DNA from: Ophiura sarsii
Taxonomy: Eukaryota > Echinodermata > Ophiuroidea > Amphilepidida > Ophiuridae
Reading direction: 5' to 3'
Assembly (NCBI GenBank): GCA_035610835.1
Contig: CM069449.1
Coordinates: forward strand, 15,229,963-15,293,962
Length of the DNA: 64,000 bases
Shown: piece after piece, positions 9,958 to 23,900 of the stretch
How the letters are laid out: every line of letters begins with the position of its first letter
Position numbering within the stretch: position 1 is the stretch's first letter
Made by a program: the position numbers and the translations under genes
The notes under the pieces: model-generated
The model's input: the letters and a program-made list of their open reading frames with translations, nothing else
Told to the model about the DNA's origin: nothing
Databases searched by the model: none

Positions 9958-12900
9958 GTATATTACAATTATCATTTATGAAGGGCTATCCTAATACTAG
10001 TATAATTATTAGTAATCCTATGAGAAAAATTATATGTCATTATGATGTCATGTTCATGTTAAATATAAATACTAGTTAAGTACTACTTATAAATCCTATT
10101 CTTTTCATTATTATTTGTTTTTAAATAGAGAGCATAGAAATCTAGCATACTGTAGCCAATAAATATAAGTTTCACTTGACTACATTTTACATTTTTATTC
10201 ATCCCTCTGTACACCTTTGGGTATCCTGGTTCTGGTTGATTGAGTCGGCGTTGTTTCTAGATGCCTGTGGAGTGTGGACCGTTGTGGTTTGAGAGCCACC
10301 TTGTTTTTAATCTACCCAAATAAAGGGACAACACATAAATTAGGCCCGCTGTCCCTATTTGTTTATTACAGAATGCTTTATGATGAAAATTGAAACAAAA
10401 TATGTTGAAACATTCCTTAAATTGGAAGCAATTTTCTATTATGATTACTATATCAAAATAAAAATTTGTCGATCACTGCGTATTCGATCCCCAGCGTTCC
10501 ATGGGACTGGTGCGTATCGTGCGTAACCGGGTCATTTGCGATGGCAAGGGCGCAGTAAAACTGAAAGATGTGACGTACTTGTAAACAAATAAGTAATTGG
10601 CCAATCGCGGCCCTAACCAACAAGACCAAACACTGCGTTGCGATCGACTCTTTTGGAATGCACTGCATGCGAGGACACGCTCAACCTTTGTAATGATCGC
10701 GAGCACTAGTCAGATCATGACGCTATGATCGACAAATTTTAGTTTTTGATTATTATAGTAAAGTTCTGTGATGGTTATTTTAATACGGAAAATACAGTCA
10801 AAGTAGATTTATGAGTCCAGGAGGAAAGTCTTTCCTGATAGAGAAGGAACTATGTGTAAAAATTTGAAAAAGATCACATAATATTGATTAATGTAGACTT
10901 GTCCATAATGTTTTTTCCCCCAGTACTAAGGATCATCAAGAGCTACTATGGGGTCTTAAATTCACCGTTGAAGGCCTGTTAGCCGTCCAGACTGCCAATG
11001 TATGGTCCACCTACGGAGGGCTGGCAAGACTATGCGGACAACTTGATAAAATATTCAGGCATAGGCTCAGGGAACGACAGGTACTGTACAGAGTAGTATA
11101 ACACTGCAAATTATGAGCGTTTACTTTTGGACAAACTGAAAGTAAACTAAAAAGTAAACGCAATTCTAAACACAAAAGTAAACGTAATAAGTAAATGCAA
11201 AACTAAACGTTTCTTGCATTTTGCACCCAATTGACCTCAAAGCATGCTCCAAGTGAGTTAATATAATCACAGATGTTTCCACCATCTGTGATATATTGGG
11301 ACAGTTATTGATTTGAGGCTGGGTGGAAAACAGCTTAGTTGTTGGGCACACATAAGTGTTTAGTATTGCATTTACTTTTGAGTTTACTTTTAGTTTGTCC
11401 AAAAGTAAACGCTCATAATTTGCAGTGTAATACTTAATAGTCATTGGCCAAACAAAGAAGCAGGTCTGTCACTCTGTCTCAGAAACAGTTGGCAAAAAAG
11501 CTAGGTGCCGTGCGATTTTTTTAAAAAAAAATTTAGAAAAAGGGCTATGAGGTATGCAATTTTTAAAAAAAAATTGCTAATCTAAGCTTTTTAAATATTT
11601 TGTAAAAAATCAACAACAAAAACACACAAACAATCAACAAAAAATTTTAAAAAAATCAACAACAAAAAAAAAATCAAAAAAAGAAAAAATCAACAAAAAA
11701 ATGTTAGGCCTCAGCGCGTAGACCTATGCGCCGTAGCTCATTTCACATACCAATGCGGGCGGGCTTCTGAGACAGACAACAAACTTCTTTGTTTGGCCTA
11801 ATTATCAATTGATTTTGGCAAATAAAGAATCTGGCAACTCTGATTCCCGCATTTCTGGAAACACCAGTTCCAGCGGTTCTGTGAGGGCAACACTTAACTC
11901 TTTTGTTGTTGGCCTTTAGCGATCTCGATGTTAGGTGCTTTACGATTAGGCCTAAAAAAAAAAAGAAGTTTGATTGGCGTAACCCGACCGACCCTAAATA
12001 CATCGCCGACCCTGAATATTTTTTATTATTTTGAGGTGCGCATGCGTCGGCTGGAGCAGTTCAGTTCTTCGATCGCTGGCAATTTTCGATAATAATTTGC
12101 TATCAAAATCATCCTTTTTAACAATTCGTCGAAGTCCTCGAGCTGATATTGTGTCCTTTTAACACCTTGGAACAATCTCGCTGATTTTTGTGTGCCTTGC
12201 ATCTATCATTTCTGCAAATTTTTGCTTGCTATTCTTGTCCAATTTTCGCGGGTCATCGTCATATCAAATTGTGCATTTTGATCTGGGCACCTTTGTTGAC
12301 ACATCCGGGTACTTCGAACTTTCCTACAGCGAACCGGATCGAATTATGTGTTGCTAACTTTCCCAGCGCCGTGTGCGACAATGGACGGCTGTAGCTAAGT
12401 ATTTCTTCCATCGGCTTGGATGGGTGACCCCTCTTCTGCTACAAATTTGTCATCTTACTAATATGAATTTCAGCATAACTGTAAGTACTCTATTTTGCCT
12501 GATCGGGCTATATGTACAGCTTTACAATGGCCGAAATACGACCTCACACTGGCGTGACTCTTTTGTCAAACATGGTTGTAAGCTTACATGGAAATCCGAC
12601 AATGCCGCTTCTCATTTATTACTCATGGCTCCGGACTTTGACTACAAATATTACCCTGCAACAACAAATACCACTGAGGGTTTTAAGTCAAAGAACCTGT
12701 CACTAATCTCTAATTTACAACAGAACAAACACTCAAACAAACTTGCAATGCCATACCTATCCATGCTAATATTGATGCAAGCTGGTGACCTACACCCCAA
12801 CCCTGGCCCAAATTATAAACCAAAATTCCCATGTGCCATCTGTGGAAAAGCGGTCAAATGGAGCCAGCGCGCTTCCTGTTGCGATAAGTGCGATCAATGG

Positions 12901-15900
12901 TATCACGTGGATTGTATGTGCATGTCCACCCCGGTCTACGAAGCCCTTGACTCCAGTCAAGTCTCCTGGATATGCTGCAACTGTGGCACGCCAAATTTTG
13001 CCAGCTCCCTATTTTCTAACTACTCGCTCGACATATCTAATAGTTTTGCTAATTTGACCAGCTTATCCACTGACAGCGGCCCCCTAAGCCCACCCATGGC
13101 CACCTCCTCTCCTAATCAAAATGGTACTACTAAATCCAGACTTAGCCCAACAAAAGTCAACTCAAACAATACCGCTGAGTCTAAAAGTAAACCAAAAACT
13201 AAAGCATTCCATAGACCCAGGAGGCAAGCCATTAAAGTCATGGTCATTAACTTCAACAGTATTAGAGGCAAAACTGCAGACATGGCTATCAACATTGAAA
13301 ACTACTCACCCGATATTATCATAGGCACAGAAACTTGCCTTGATAACTCTATCAATAGCAGTGAGTTATTCCCTCCCGATTACTCAGTAATTCGCAAAGA
13401 CCGTGACATCGCCAATGCTAAAGGTGGTGGAGGTGTCCTCATTGCCCTTAAAAATGACCTCATCGGTACTCACCGAACCGACCTTGACACCAAATGTGAG
13501 ATCGTGTGGGTGACCATCAAAATTCAAGGTTCAAAGGACATCACGATCGGAGCTTTCTACCGATCCCAAAAATTTGGTAGCACTCCTGAATACCTGAAGG
13601 AGTTACGCGAATCCCTTACAAAAATCAAAACATCCAGCAGTAACATCTGGCTTGCGGGTGATTTCAATTTCCCCGGAATAAATTGGGATACATTAACCGT
13701 CAATCCCGGGAGTCCCACTCCAGGTCTTTCCAAGGAAATGATCGTGATTGCTAATGACTTCGGACTAGAACAAATTGTCACGGAACCAACTAGAGGCAAG
13801 AACACTCTTGACCTATTCTTTACTACCAATCCAACGCTAGTTGAGAGGTCCATGGTCATTCCAGGCATTAGTGATCACGATAGTATTCCTGTTATAATCG
13901 TCAGCTCAAAACCTAGAGTCATCAGACAGCGCCCTCGCCTAATATATCAGTTCCACAAAGCGGACACTGACGCTCTCCTGAAAGATATTGGCGAGTGGTG
14001 CAATGACTTCTCTACCAGAGATCTGTCTAAACTTTCAGTAAGCAGGCTCTACGATGAATTCCAATGCAAAATTAAAAGTGCCATGAACACCCATATTCCT
14101 ACCAAGCTAATCACTAAGCTTAATAATGCGCCCTGGATAACTAGGAAAGTCAAGCGTTTACTTAAACGGAAACAAAGGGCTTTCAATTTTTACAAAAAAC
14201 ACACAGGAGCGAAAAACTTAGAGAGATTCACACTTGCGAGAAAGGATACACACAAGGCGTCTAGGAATTCATACAGGGAGTATGTAAAATCAGTTTGCAC
14301 AGAATCGCCTAAAAAATTCTGGTCTTTCATTAAGAGTTTAAAAGTCGACTCTGACAACATACCGACCCTGAGCAAAGAAGGTAAACTTGAGTCTGACAAC
14401 AAAATTAAAGCCGAAATCTTAAATAACCAATTCAAATCGGTTTTCACAAATGAAAACCCTCAATTACCGCATGAACCCTTATCATCAGTTCCTACAATGT
14501 CCGACATTACAGTGAGTGTTGACGGTGTCGCTAAATTGCTGCGCGACCTCAATCCCAACAAGGCCTCTGGACCTGACGAGATTCCCTCCAGAATTCTCAA
14601 AATTGCTGCTGAGGAAATTGCCCCTGTCCTAACCCAAATATTTCAGAGATCCCTTGACACTGGCGAGGTTCCGAAGTCGTGGCTGCGCGCAAACATTACG
14701 CCCATCTTCAAAAAAGGTGATCGTACACGTGCCGGCAATTACCGACCCATCTCACTCACTTGTATTTGCTCAAAATTATTAGAACATATTATTCATTCTA
14801 ATATTATGCATCACTTTGACGCTAATTCAATCCTGACAAACAAACAGCATGGGTTCAGAAGCAAGCACTCCTGTGAGAGCCAATTAATTCTAACTGTCAA
14901 TGATCTTGCCAAATCCCTAGACAATAGATCTCAAACTGACATGATTATTATGGACTTCTCCAAAGCTTTCGACAGCGTCCCCCACAACCGCTTATTAAAT
15001 AAACTTAAAAGGTATGGCATCCACAACACCACACTTACATGGATCTCCAACTTTCTCAAGCACCGTGAACAAAGGGTCGTCGTCGGTGGCGAACACTCGA
15101 CTTGGGCTGATGTTGTTTCAGGCGTCCCACAGGGCACAGTGCTTGGTCCGTTGCTTTTCCTCGTATACATCAATGACCTCCCTGACAACATCCACTCCTC
15201 CGTCCGTCTATTTGCTGACGACTGTGTAATATACCGTGAAATACACAATTCATTTGATTCCGAGGAGCTACAGTCCGACCTTAACACACTGGTGAAATGG
15301 GAGAAGGATTGGCAGTTGTCGTTTAACCCCTCAAAGTGCTTTGTAATGAGACTCACACATGCACGTTCCACAAAGCGCTTTGAGTACAAACTGGGTGAAA
15401 ACATACTGAGTGAAACCAATGGACACCCTTACCTTGGAGTCTTTATCACAAATAAGCTCCAATGGAACACACACATTCATCAAATAACAGCTAAGGCAAA
15501 CCGGTCCCTAGGTTTCATCCGTAGAAACCTTTACTCTTGCCCAACTAAGACCAAAGAGGCGGCCTACAACACCCTAGTCCGGCCTCTAGTGGAGTACTCC
15601 TCCGCGGTCTGGGACCCACACACAAAGGACTTACAAAATAAAGTGGAAATGATACAAAGGAGATCAGCCAGATTTGTGTGTGGAGATTTCAAAACCAGAT
15701 CCAAGGGCAGTGTAACTAAAATGATACAAAATCTCGGATGGGACTCACTCACCAACAGGAGACTGGCTCGCAGGCTAACAGTCCTTCAACAAGCCAGACT
15801 TGGACTTCTATCCTTGCCCCTTGACACACAGCTACAGCCCGCCCAGCGTCGTACACGGCAGCTCCATTGTAACGCATACAATCAAATCGCAACCAACAAA

Positions 15901-17742
15901 GACTGCCTCAAACACGCATACTTCCCCCGCACAATACGTGACTGGAACTCACTCCCGGAACACATCACAAACATTGATTCCCTACCGAAATTCAAGACCA
16001 CCCTTGCAAACCACCTGCAAGAGTTAAGCAACAAGCAAGACTAAGCAAAACACATCATTACATGCGCACACACCCTGTCCGTTTGGCTCCATCAGGAGCG
16101 TTGGACAGTAAACTACCAGAACCAGAACCAGAACCAGGGGGAAAAAAACACAAAAAACACAAAAAAACACTTGTCATTGTTTAAAACTTCAGAAACTTGT
16201 ACTCATAGAGTCTGTTGGTTTCTATAAATAAAAAGAAAAATGTTTAAAGAAAAGGGAATTTTTGCCGTCTCTTCATTTGTGTGTACTGCTGTCTTTTAAG
16301 TGTTCAAAAGTAGATGATTTAAAAATTAAAAAATTAAAAAAATTAAAAAAATCCCGACCGACCTACCCTATTTGTTTTGGTCATGTTACGCCAATCAAAC
16401 TTTTTTTTTTAGGCCTTATGGTAATATTATTATTAATTTATTTTTGTTTTAACTGTAGGGGAGAGTGGGGTTGGTTGGAACATTTTTCAGAAAAATGACT
16501 CTATAACGCAATTAAAATTGATTCAGGATTTAATAACTATATCAGTTCAAGCATACATCTGTGTGTTACAAATTTATACAGCATATAACATTCTAAGACT
16601 TGTTTATGTTTATTAAAATAATCCACTTTGAAAAAGTTATCTCAGCTGTTTCAACTAACCCCATGCATGGGGTTAGTTGGAACATGACATGGGGTTAGTT
16701 GGAACTTGGTGTGTGGTTACTTAAAAACTACACTGTAACTACTTACAACTGTTGTTAAATAATTTTAAAAATCAATTTAAAAATCAATATGGCATGCCCT
16801 TATAATGATCAACAACAATCAACAGCACTCAATGAAGGATACACAGTCTTTTAGTTAGTCTTCTTCGGAGTCTGCTTGAGACCTTTTGCAGTCACTGAAG
16901 TCTGTAGGTGTCTAAAGGGGGCTACGGTGAGATTAGCTGAAAAGACGATGTAGACTTCAAGAGTCAAGGGTTATAAAGTTGTTTACTATTGTTACAAATT
17001 GTACGCCTAACTATTTGTTTCCAAAACAATAATTCAGGTTCAGAACCTTAAGGATGTACCACATTTAAGTGTTCCAATAAACCCCATGCCCAATGTTTCA
17101 ACTAACCCCGAGAGCATATGGCAGATGTTTAAGCTTATTGTGCAAAACATGGCATACAACTGCACACCTATTTAGCCTTATTTTTTAGCTTAGTATAAGA
17201 GCCTAATATACCAAAAATATAGCCACATGAATCTACAAACATCATAGAGATAATACAAAATTTCTTAATGTCAAAAAATTTAGTCAAAAATTGAAAAATC
17301 AAACTTTCCTTTCTAACTCCAAGAAGACTGAGACCCATGTGCTGTAGGCAATGTGGTATGTGGGGGTTGCTTTTGCACACCACCTGATGGCAGTGTTTCT
17401 AGAAATTAATTGTTGGTTTTTAGGAAAATCTCAATGTTTCAACTAACCCCGCGTTCCAACCAACCCCACTCTCCCCTACTACAGGCTTTGTTTGCTGTGG
17501 ACAATGACTATTGGCTCTTCATACAAGGACTGCGTCGTATTCATCCAGTACTTGCGCCCTCGCTTGATAGGCTGAATCGTGAGGCTGGTCAGCGAGGCAT
17601 CGGGCGTGGTCACCTGTGGCTAAAAACGAGCCTTGAGGAACACACGCTTTCCAATCAACTCAAGATGCTCGTTGAGGAGAGGGATCATCTACGCAAGTGT
17701 TATTATTGTGAGTGATATATACCAACAAAAATTAATAGTGAT

Positions 17743-17818
<76 letters not shown>

Positions 17819-17892
17819 CATTTGTACCGTTGTCTGATGATTTGAAAGAAGGTATCCTACTTGATGAGAAATTGACTCTAAAGAGATGTTGA

Positions 17893-17945
<53 letters not shown>

Positions 17946-20900
17946 CAGGTAGATACAGGTGGTTATGGGAGTAGATTGATGGGCCTACCTAAACGGCCTG
18001 TCTTCTCCTTAATGTTACTATTTTTGTAAAGCTATTGAACAAGGGCAATCATATAAACTCCCAAATTTAAACTGCTCAAAGGGGGTATGTTCACATCTCT
18101 GTCATAAATTCAATTGCCAGTTATGCCAGCCTGAATGAAGTGCAGTGTTTTTGGCTGCTTTTTATACAAAATAATGGATCAAACACCACAATTTAAACAC
18201 ACACAAAAATCAGTTTGGTATGGTACTGTTTCAGCCTCTGACCACTCTTATCAACCTCAATTTCACTCGTTCGCCATTCAAAATTAGAGTCTCACATCCA
18301 TCAACAACAACAAAGGAAAGTTAAAGCCAGAGTTCATCAACTTAAAACATAAATCAACCAGTTTGCAACCACTATGGGGTCACTTGGTTCAAGTATGTGC
18401 TGTTTTAGCCCTGATTTGTCAATCAGAACTAGTTTCAAGTTCCCTAAACTATTTTATTTTATTTTTTTAGAATCACATCTGTTAACTCCCTTAATTCTGC
18501 CCGACTGCTTGACTTAGGAGTAATCTGCCTGTCCAGATGATAGGTAGGCAATCTCTGGCTAAGTCCTCTACTGCCCCTCTGACTTAATTATTTATGTGTT
18601 TTAGTGCACATTTACCTGGAGGCGGATACTTTCTCGCTCCACAATACAAATGTTGTGGGTTCGAGTTCTGTTGCGGCCAGTGTGTTGTGTCCTTGGGAAA
18701 GGCACTTCACCGCGCTTGCCTCTCTTCACCCAGGTGTATAAATGGGTACCGGCATTAATTCATGTTGGGAAGTAAAACAGACTCGCTGTGCGGGAGAGTG
18801 GCAAACCCCCTACAGCCAAAATTACATGGAGGAGTCTGGCCCAATTTAAGGAAAGAGAGATGGGCACTCCGCGCGTGAGCTTAGCTCGGCACAAATCATT
18901 ACTTTACTTACCTGAATGCTCATTCACAACTCTTTTTTTTAGCAAAGGTTTAACCCCCAAAAGTTCACCCTTCCCATCAGTCAGGAGATCACTTTTCACC
19001 AACCTTGTGAATATCTTTAATTTTTCTTTACATTTTTTCAGCCGATGCCTTCCTGTGCAGTGTGTCACACTTCTCCGCCCTGTATATGTGCCTTCAAGCA
19101 GTAGAGCAGAACAACGCTTCCTTATTGGCTGATATAGATCCCATGTTGGTAGGTTTCCATGGTAATCCGTTTCACAAACTAAACTGCTCAGAAAAAGTTT
19201 GGAATATTTTTTCTAGCACAAGATTTTCAAAAATCGGGGGATATGTTATATATCCATGTAAAGCTTATGTGTTCATTTTTACAATGATATCCAATTTGAG
19301 GCAATCCCTTGTTCCAGTGCTCAGCCACATGCTTGAGAACATGGGGAGGTCGCAATCTGAAAGTGCCAAAATCAAGATTATTTTCTGCTTAAAAATCAAT
19401 AGATCATCACACTACAATGTACTGGTCAATGTAACACTTCATTGAACGGACGACAATGATGTTCTTTTGAGCACGAAATAGTCTTGATTTTGGCACATTC
19501 AGATTGTGACCTCCCCATGTTCTCAAGCAAGTAGCTGAGCACTGGAGCAAGGGATTGCTTCAAATTTGGTATCATTATAAAGATGAACACATCAGCTTTA
19601 CATGGATATATACCACTTAATGAACATATCCTGCGATATATGAAAATCTTGTGCTAGAAAAAATATTCCAAACCTTTTTGGAGCAGTTTATATAGATTTT
19701 ATTGCAATGGCTACTTAACGCTCCGAACAAGATAAAGCTTCAGCATAATTGACAAATTGTATACGTCACTACAACTTCTTAAAAATGTCAATAAATTTGT
19801 GATGCGATCAAGCAATGTGAGTCTGAAAAAGTTTGTTGCCAAAGTTGTTAGTTTTATGGCCCTTTGACCTAACATCTCGGCAACAGATGGTGTTCAATTG
19901 AAATAACATCTTCAGTTCCAGAATCGTTATAGACCAAGGGCTAAAATATATTAGATTTAAAAGGAAATCTGTTTTTATTGTTGACTCGGCCAATAGAGGC
20001 AGCCACCTTAAATTGATGAACTATTTCATGCTCCTGTAATAGTTGTAGAACATTTCATTCGAGTGTAAACTCAAAGCGTCTATAATTGGACAAAACGTCT
20101 ATAATTTTTGGTGCTCAGTGAATGGGGAATTAGCTTAGTTTGTACACTCAAATATAGACATTTTTTTCGACAAGCTACTTAAATATTGGTCTAAAAATCA
20201 ATTGAATTATAGACGTTGTAGCCCAATTGGTGCAATGCTGTCAATCTTAACCACTGTTGAGTATGTTCAGTGAGCCGGAAAATTGGATTTGGGGGTGGTA
20301 ACTGGTCCAATATTATATAGTGTCCTAAATTTTTCAGGACATAAAATACCAATGAAATCACCAGCGATCCTTAGTTTGGTCCTGTCAGTATGCTGGTGTC
20401 AAATATAGCTTGAAGGTGAATGCCGCGCAAGCCTCGAATTAAGCACATATGTGAACCAGGAGCTACTTTGTGACTTTTCTAACAAAAGTAGCTCCCAGTC
20501 CTATACTTTGCTGTTCAAAATTTGAAAATACCAGGACCTAAAACTTGGTAACCAGGTGTAAAACACTCCCGGTCACCCAGTTAATACAAGGCTTGCGGAT
20601 TATTCCGGGCTCGAATCATGTCACTGTTGTGAGTTACGCACAAAAAGCCCGTCGATCTCAATTACACGCCACAGTTGAGAGGGCGCTGCTTTCGATCCAT
20701 TTATAGTTCTCCAGAGCTGAATGTATCAGGAGGGATTCTAGGCCTATCAACTTTGTTGTCTGGACAGAAACTTCAGATTGACTATGGAATTGCAATTCTC
20801 AAGAATGCCAATGCTTGACGATCGTTTGACCGTCTGCATGTAACTATATATTTGTGCAGTCAGTAGGGAGGTCACGCTGCATGTCATATTTTGTTATACG

Positions 20901-23900
20901 CAAGAAAACAATGGAGTATCAGTGACTGCAATATTTGCTAGATATAGCTTCGGAAAATGGTCTATTTGGGCATCTCAAAAACTGAGAAACGTGCTAAAAA
21001 TCAGTTAGAATTTTAGAGGAGGGTCAATAACATCTGTAGATCGGTAAAATGTATAGTATTAAACACGTTTTGTGACCAAATTTATGTCGTAAAATGTTGA
21101 AAAATTCACGTTTTGAAAATCTGTGGTCTTCGAAATTACAGGAATCCTAACTCATTCTAAACCTCACCAAATCATGAAATGAACCCTCGTCTACAAAAAA
21201 TTCTGTGTACGTATTGCTCTATCTGCTTGGAGATAGCGAAGACCACGGAAACTTCATAGCTTCATACCACGGAATGAAATCCGCCATTAGGCGCCATAGA
21301 CATTACATGGCGAACATCGTACAGATTTGCACTGCAGTCCTCTGTGTAGGGAGTTTTGACAATAGCAAGGTCGTTCGACTATTGTGTTTGTGCATGTTTG
21401 TGACTACTGACCCCGTTTAACAATCTTCATAGCTTTCATATAGGGCTTGGGTGACCTAACTATTGACTGTGTGTGTATATAACAACTAACCTATTGTATT
21501 ATATAATCTCTAATATTGATATCAAAGCTTTCCTGTCTCTATTGTCGTATGGTAAGTTAACCAGGTGTCAATCTGTATATATCAGCTTGTCTGTGTGCTT
21601 ATTGTGTAGTGTACATGCACTGGCTAGTAAACGCTGTTGTAAATTATATACACATTTATATGGTGTACATGTGCTTTCAATTGACCTTGTTGTATAAACC
21701 ACATGTGTTCATATTTCCATTTTGGAGGTTGGCACTGTTCTCAGGAACAGCTACTACTGAAAATAGGGCAACGATCCATGTGTTCATTCATCTATCAGCT
21801 TATTTGTATTATACTTTGTGCAAATAGAGATAATGAGCATTGCAGAAGTCATTTGGTTAGGCCAAACAAAGAAGAAGGTCTGTCTCAGAAACATTGTGCA
21901 AATAAGCTAAGTGCTGTGCTTTTTTTTTTCTTTTTTCTTTTTTTTTAGAAAATAGGCTATGAGGTATGCAATTTTTTTTTTTTTTTTTTGCTTATCCAAG
22001 CTTACGGAGAACTTTTTTTAACTTTTTAAAAATAAAAAAATATATAAAAAATAAATTTAAAAAAAGAAGAAAAAAAAGTGTTTAGCCCCCAGCGCATAGA
22101 CCTACGCGCCGTAGCTCATTTCACATACTAATGCGGGCGGGCTTCTGAGACAGACAATCTTCTTTGTTTGGCCTTATCAGTCCTTAATTTGTTTGGCAAA
22201 TAGCAAACTTTACCCACTGTTAACACTTTCCACACGGCAGGCGTCTGCAGACGACAGTTCCAAAATTTCACAAAATGTTTCAAAAATGTCAACATTATTA
22301 GATTTCATCCCCATGTTTGGAATCACCATGAGGAATGCATGAAAATAAGTTCAAACATGCCTAGTATTGGTTCAGTATTTCTTGAGGTAAGACTTTGAAA
22401 GTTGGGAGACAAGTTTCTGAAAATCTGTTTTGTATGGTAAAACTAATAATAGCTGCGTGGAAAGTGTTAAGTGTTTAGATTTCATCTCCATATTTGGGTT
22501 CATTCTAAATGTTGCTGTTTTTCGAGGGGAGGGGGGGGGGTATTTCTAAATGTTGCTGTTTTTAGTTTTTAGCCACAATTTTAGCCAAATCTGTCTAATA
22601 TATAGGAGAAAATGTGGGTTTCTGTTAAACATATGGGTCCATTTCCACCCAAAAAATTGGTAACTGTTTGGGTAACTGTTTGCTGGCGGCACATCCCTAC
22701 AAAAATAGGGAGTCATAAAGAGCACTTAAAATGCTACCCTACGAATTGATTTTATAGATATTTGTGACCCGTCACGTTAAAATGGACATGTTGGAGGCCC
22801 GAGTCAATTTTGAGTTATTGGTATAATTTGAAAGAGAACATTTTAAGCTTTGAAATGATACCTTGTTGAATGTAATCGGACTTTGGAATCACAAGATATG
22901 AATTGAAGAAGCATATTTTTGTCTATTATTTTCTTTCTGTTTTACCAAATATATTACCCTCTATCTCAAAACTGTGTTTGCCGACAACATGTCCTTTTTG
23001 ACGCGACTGGTCACATTTGGAGTCCGGACTAGTTTTACCCAAACAGGTATATATAATATTAATAAGGTTGTTTTTCTCAAAAGGGTCAGGATCTCAACAA
23101 AATCAACAATCATGTGAGGAATCAGTTCATCACTTTTAATTGTGACTAAATAATATTCACAATCAATAAGTATATTATACTTATTGATTGTGAGTAAATT
23201 TAGTTACAATCACAAGAAAATAGCCATTTTGGGACAGCCAATATTACAAACATGACCAAATATATAATATATTCAGTTGCACCAACCAAAAGGGACTTAA
23301 AGGTAGATGTTCCGATTGCTGGCTCGATTTTCAACTCGATGTTTTCTATTTTACATGAAAGGTCATCCTTAAAATTGTCGCATTTCAAAGTTTGAGTTGC
23401 ATAACTCCAACGGTTTTATTTTTAGGAGCACAAGGTCACAAAATATTTGCCCATTGAGTAGTACACAAACTGGTTGGTGGTTAACCACCTTTGGCAGTAA
23501 TTCACCACATTTCAGCCGATAATTTCTAAATGGAACATTTCTGGCCCCTAAGATTTTACAGACGACATGAGAAAAATATGGGGATTCTTCTGATATAAAA
23601 ATATCTTGATGTGAAAAAAATATCATTGCTCAAAAAAAGTGATCGGAACATACACCTTTAATTGTTTTGTTTGTCCATGAATAATACATTTTCTCATAGA
23701 GAAATGGAGATGGGGGAGTCAAAAATACTTAATGTGTACAAAATGCCCAATGCCAGACACATGTGCCATTTTATTTTGTGTTGTGATCTTACATACTGTA
23801 TGCTTGCCTGTACCATGAAGCATGTCAATTTCTTGTCCAATTTTTATCTGAAAATATCCAAGTGTAATCCTTCTATAGCTTGATTGTCCTATCCCTATTG

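Larger units (their letters stand above)
11949..16415. mobile_element. MITE family B split by a nested LINE
   Basis: Left end GGCCTAAAAAAAAAA then GTTTGATTGGCGTAAC; right end is the inverted form GTTACGCCAATCAAAC, T run, AGGCC. TTA is duplicated at 11946-11948 and 16416-16418. The remaining MITE sequence (about 80 bp left, about 270 bp right) is a normal MITE length, so the LINE inserted into it afterwards. GGCC ends and TTA duplication fit PIF/Harbinger. Confidence 0.75.

Noticed and set aside
9888..10079. Alternative Rubicon start at 9888 (MAVFVVDQM...)
   Set aside because: It is out of frame with exon 2. The ATG at 9869 joins exon 2 in phase and has an upstream in-frame stop.
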